Positions 60,119-64,000 of a stretch of 64,000 bases of DNA are shown one piece after another. The notes beneath the pieces are model-generated. The model was not told the DNA's origin and did not search any database. It saw only the letters and a program-made list of their open reading frames with translations. The stretch is from Sciurus carolinensis (lineage: Eukaryota > Chordata > Mammalia > Rodentia > Sciuridae), in assembly GCF_902686445.1 (NCBI RefSeq), contig NC_062223.1, forward strand, positions 39,154,998 through 39,218,997, read 5' to 3'. Each line of letters begins with the position of its first letter. Position 1 is the first letter of the stretch. The position numbers and the translations under genes are program-made.

Positions 60119-62615
60119 TATTTTATAAATGAGAAAAATTATACAAATCCCTGGAAGGAAAATAAATGTAAAAATCAAGCACTGACACTGTTTCTCAAGG
60201 GACTGTTCAAGTGTTTGCTTCATTAAGAAATCTGAAATAATTTTGATAACAACCACAAATGTTTCTATATCACACTGACCTACGTCATGACAGATGCTGT
60301 GTTTGCTGAGTTAGGTGGAGTAGAGCACAGAATGAGAGCAAAGAATTAAAACAGAGTAAGGATGACTGAGTATATGTTAGTTAAAACTTATAAGCGACTA
60401 TGTGGCCCTAAACTCTTTTTAAGAGTGAGGTAGGTAGCCAAATTGTGTTGTGAGTGGAGGAATGTTAATGATTATCCTTCCTTTTAAAGGGCATTTTTTG
60501 AATGACTGCTTCTTTCTGAATGGGCTAAAGAGAATCAAGGACAGAGACAGGAAGGGCAGTAGAAACTAACACAATAATCTTTGCTCATCTCTTCTTTTGT
60601 CAGGAACATAAAGGCAAGACATCCTCTAGTAGGTCATATTTCAGGTTTGGTTGGCCAAGCTTGAGTTATTTACTTATTTTCAAACTGCAACCATATCTGA
60701 GGAAGAGATATATTATATGACATTTTCTGCGGTCATAGTAGAAGACAGGCCTTGTAGGCAGGAGAAATGGAATAAGCATATGTGGTTAAGCAATGCTTAA
60801 TGGTTAATATTTGGAAAGCTGAGACTTAGAACATTACAAATGCCTTACAATTATTATGTACAAAATTAAATTGCTGAAGTTTTCGTATTAGACTAGTGTT
60901 TCTGACTACTTAGAAAAATGCACCAAGTGAGCAAGACTGGAAGAAGAGAATCCATTCATAAGACGATTTCCATAACTTGGGAAGCATATGGCAGTATACA
61001 ATAGTGATGAGGGAGTAGCTGAAAGAACTGAGAATGTCAGAGAAGAGATAGTAGGGATGTTGCACTGTTACCATGACATCAGGGACTGTTACTTACAATG
61101 TTGAGGACTGGGTTTCTGGATGGACAAATGGGGAGATCATGCTGCCATTATTGAAATTTCTGTTTTTTCTTTGTTTTTGTTTTTTTTTTTTTTCTTGAAG
61201 GCAAATAAGTTTGGAAGGAGAGATGGATTTTAGCTCTAGTTGAGCATAAAAAGTGGTTGCAAAAATCTAAGTAGTAATGCACAATAAGCAGGGCCTGAAG
61301 AAAGGAAAGTATCAAGGTTCAGTAGATGTGAGAGTCATCTGCATGCAGATAATCATGTCCAAAGAATAGAATATTTAACACAGAGTACTAAGATTGACAA
61401 GATGGTGCTCTGAACAAATATGTCACCCCCTTCTGCAGCATGTCAGTGATGTGAGCGACAGAGACAGAGACAAATGTAAGTAAATGACAAAGGTTTAAAA
61501 AAGAAATTTGAATGAATTCTATTAGTAATAAACAAGAAATGTTCAGTATCAGAATAGAAAGATCATATACAAAGCAACCTTCAGAAATAGTGAGTAGAAA
61601 CCACAACCCTAAAACGCACGTAAGAATATACTACTGCACAACTAGAAGAAATTATAGGGAATGAACCATGAACATAGAATTTCTCTTTGAGAAGAGAAAC
61701 TGTAGAATTATTGTCTCAAATACTAAAAAAGTAAATTATCAATAAAAATGTTATTGACAGCCACCTTTGAGCACACAAACCTAAATTGCAGTCATACATC
61801 TGAAAGGAGGCAAGTTAGCATTTTCACTTGATTCTACAAATAAGGTAGAAGTTTTAATGTATTAATAGAAATTTTCCAATTGGGCAACTCAGGAGTGCAT
61901 TGTGTGTTTTGATTGTATTAAGGGAGAAATTATGGTCATGGTCTAAGGAATCTTAACTTCATACATAGTAAATTGCAGACCTGGGAATTGTTGTAAATAC
62001 TTCGAAAAGTGACACAGTCCACAGGTTGTGTGAGCCAGGGAGATGAAAGACTTGTTGACATACATGCTAAGTAAATAAGTTAAACACTAGGAGGATACAG
62101 TAAAAGAGCATGATTTAAACCAGGATTTTGGATGCCATACCTTTCTTGGGAGTAAAAACATCTAGGTGACAGGTATGAGTTGAGATGGATAAACAAAATA
62201 GAAGACAAATATTTTTAAACAAGGATACAAAGATATGAAGCTTCAAGTGACATTGAGAGTGGGGATTTAAGAAAGTAATGAAAAGACACTATCTGAAATT
62301 AGAAGTACAGTTCACAAACCCTACGGACCTCAGCCTGTATTAAGTATATGGTGTGGAGGAAACCAGTGGTCACTCTTAAGAGATCTATACAGAGACAATG
62401 ACTTTCAGATTTCTCAGGTAGGAGTAACACATGCAGAACATACAGAGAAGAGATGAGATGTAGGAGATTCCACTGGCAGATTATGTGTAATAAATGGCAG
62501 AGTTGAAGGATTTGATAAGTGGAAGAAGAGTTGATATGATATAGGTCCAAAGGGGACAAAATTGCAATACATAAGACTGTCAGGCAGGACATTTTAATTG
62601 TGATTTAAATAAGAA
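60119..62615. other. Unassigned, possibly ancient L2-related (minus) at 60.9-62.3 kb
   Basis: The purine-rich text with words such as 'actgggtttctggatgg' and 'gtgagagtcatctgcatg' recalls the complement of old L2-type interiors, in roughly the right order. It is too decayed to assign firmly. A poly-T run lies at 61180-61192. Confidence 0.3.
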
Positions 62616-62621
62616 TGGATA

Positions 62622-62845
62622 GCCCACCTGGTTGAGCACACCTGTAATCCCAGAGACTTCGGAGTCTGGAGAAAGAGCAATTCAAGTCCAGGTCCAGTCT
62701 CCCTGGACAACTTAGCAAGACCCTGTCTCAGAATAAAATTTCTGTAACAAACCAGACTGTGGATATCTCTCAGTGGTAGATTGTTCCTAAGTTCCATCCC
62801 CAGTCCTGCATAAACTAAAATTAAATAAATAACTAAATAAATACG
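62622..62845 (+). mobile_element. B1-dID SINE (plus)
   Basis: The B1 half ('gagcacacctgtaatccc', 'aacttagcaagaccctgtct') and the ID half ('gatatctctcagtggtag') end in an (AAAT)n tail at 62820-62843. Confidence 0.85.
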
Positions 62846-63425
62846 CATCATTTATTTTAGTTAGAGCTATTTTAGTTATAGTTATATAGATACACTGCAG
62901 AGTAGTGGTAGTGAAGTTTCTGATGTCCAGTTTTCTCTATGGAGGATACAACTCACTTTCTTTCTCTATATTTCTGTGCTTGATGATAAAGTGTGGTAGT
63001 GAGAGCTCAGTGGTCTCGCATAGTACCTGCAGTATTGTAGGATGCCTTTAAATACATGGCTAGGCCGATATTTTGTGTTACACTCTGGAATTTTAGGCAT
63101 GATTGACTTAACTGTGAAAATTGTCTTAACTCAGATGACTATTAACCGTTTGTGAGTGTATGTGTTTCCCTCTTAACATGCCTATTAATACAGAGATATT
63201 TGCTAATGATAAAATCGTACAGCAACTTAATGGTTATAGTAACTTCTTGAGTGTTTATAATTTTCTTAAAAAATGCATATTTTTGGCTATGGTAAATATG
63301 AAGATATTTATAGAAACACTTTGATGACAGAATATAGCAATACACATAAATGTGCTAAATTGCTGTAATTTCATAAAATTCATGGAAAATATATGCAACA
63401 AATACAATAGGAAAATGTATGGTAC
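62846..63425. other. Unique AT-rich sequence
   Basis: Nothing recognised. Confidence 0.4.
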
Positions 63426-63429
63426 TTTA

Positions 63430-63655
63430 TAATATCAACTAACATTTATTGAGCTCCTGCTATATACTAGTATAATTATCACATTACAAGGTATATTTTC
63501 TCACTTCATATCTATGAATAATAATGTCCTCTAAATGAGGACTTTGAGCTCAATGAACTTAAAGAATTTGTACATGCATACTCACAGATTATGGTGTAAA
63601 ATCATGAATTACACCCCAACTCCAGACCTAACACATTTAACCATTGTGCTATCTA
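63430..63655 (-). repeat. MIR SINE (minus), near full length
   Basis: Complement of MIR in the expected order: 'taacatttattgagctcctg', 'tattttctcacttcat', 'tcctctaaatgaggac', 'cttaaagaatttgtacatgc', 'ccccaactccagacc', and 'aaccattgtgctatct' at the end. Confidence 0.85.
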
Positions 63656-64000
63656 TTTCTCATCCATTGCACAACATAGCATTTTATACTCAGGTGACTC
63701 AATCATGGAGCAATGACTTAATGAGCTTTCACTCTGATTCAAGAGTAAATGTTGTGAAATGGGGTATTGATTCCATGCCATACTTATCAGGTGTTCATGA
63801 TATTAATCTGGACTGCAGCTGGTTAAAGATAAAGAAAACATGATCTCCTAGGTGACCAATAGACTGAATATGTTATGATCACAAACTGGTGTGTGTGTGT
63901 GCTTCATACTATTTGAAAGAGTCCAAGCACAAGAGCAATTCAGGAAAGCTGGTGGTTATTTCAATTCAAATGATGAACCAGAAGAATTAGCCACAAGGGA
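63656..64000. other. Unique sequence to right edge
   Basis: Nothing recognised apart from a short TG run at 63888-63900. Confidence 0.4.

Noticed and set aside
1..64000. CRISPR array, bacterial operon, phage or plasmid genes
   Set aside because: Composition, SINE/LINE content and lack of coding density are those of a mammalian nuclear genome; no regularly spaced repeats of CRISPR type were found.

Overview
The window looks like gene-poor, AT-rich nuclear DNA from a rodent, most likely a squirrel-family (sciurid) rodent. Two lines of evidence point that way. It is full of tRNA-derived ID SINEs and of dimeric SINEs made of a 7SL-derived B1 half followed by an ID half (B1-dID type), which are known from sciurids and a few related rodent lineages. 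It also carries several LINE-1 3' ends with a long G-rich 3'UTR. The species cannot be fixed from sequence alone. I found no host protein-coding exon, structural RNA gene, CpG island or CRISPR array that I can defend. The only substantial coding sequence is the C-terminal half of a LINE-1 ORF2.

Layout. 1-2.2 kb: old LINE-1 ORF2 on the minus strand. 2.5-16.6 kb: mostly unique AT-rich DNA with ID, B1 and MIR SINEs, a LINE-1 3'UTR stub (7.9 kb), an LTR of ERVL-MaLR type (8.1-8.6 kb), a possible older MLT1-type LTR (11.4-11.7 kb) and an old LINE-1 3' end (13.4-13.9 kb). 16.6-18.9 kb: the youngest-looking LINE-1, 5'-truncated at reverse-transcriptase motif A, flanked by a 12-bp target-site duplication, with an open frame to its natural stop and a G-rich 3'UTR. 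22.0-22.9 kb: a solo LTR inserted inside an older TA-flanked DNA transposon. 25-34 kb: ancient L2 and MIR copies plus a cluster of B1-dID and ID SINEs, several with exact target-site duplications. 34.9-40.8 kb: LINE-1-rich, including one element with a 1-kb internal deletion and one with a 5' inversion of the twin-priming kind. 41.0-41.5 kb: a MaLR-type LTR with an exact 5-bp duplication. 41.5-64 kb: mostly unique AT-rich DNA with MIR, L2, a second copy of the DNA transposon, a LINE-1 3' end holding a nested ID SINE, another MaLR-type LTR and a well-preserved ID SINE at 60.0 kb.

Nothing here forms an operon or pathway. The content is a record of successive mobile-element insertions in an intergenic or intronic region. 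Some repeat-free blocks (around 6.8, 19.7, 20.8, 26.6, 44.0 and 56.2 kb) are dense in homeodomain-type TAATTA and related motifs and are offered only as conserved-noncoding candidates. I saw no convincing undescribed biological system; the most informative items are the structural histories of individual insertions.
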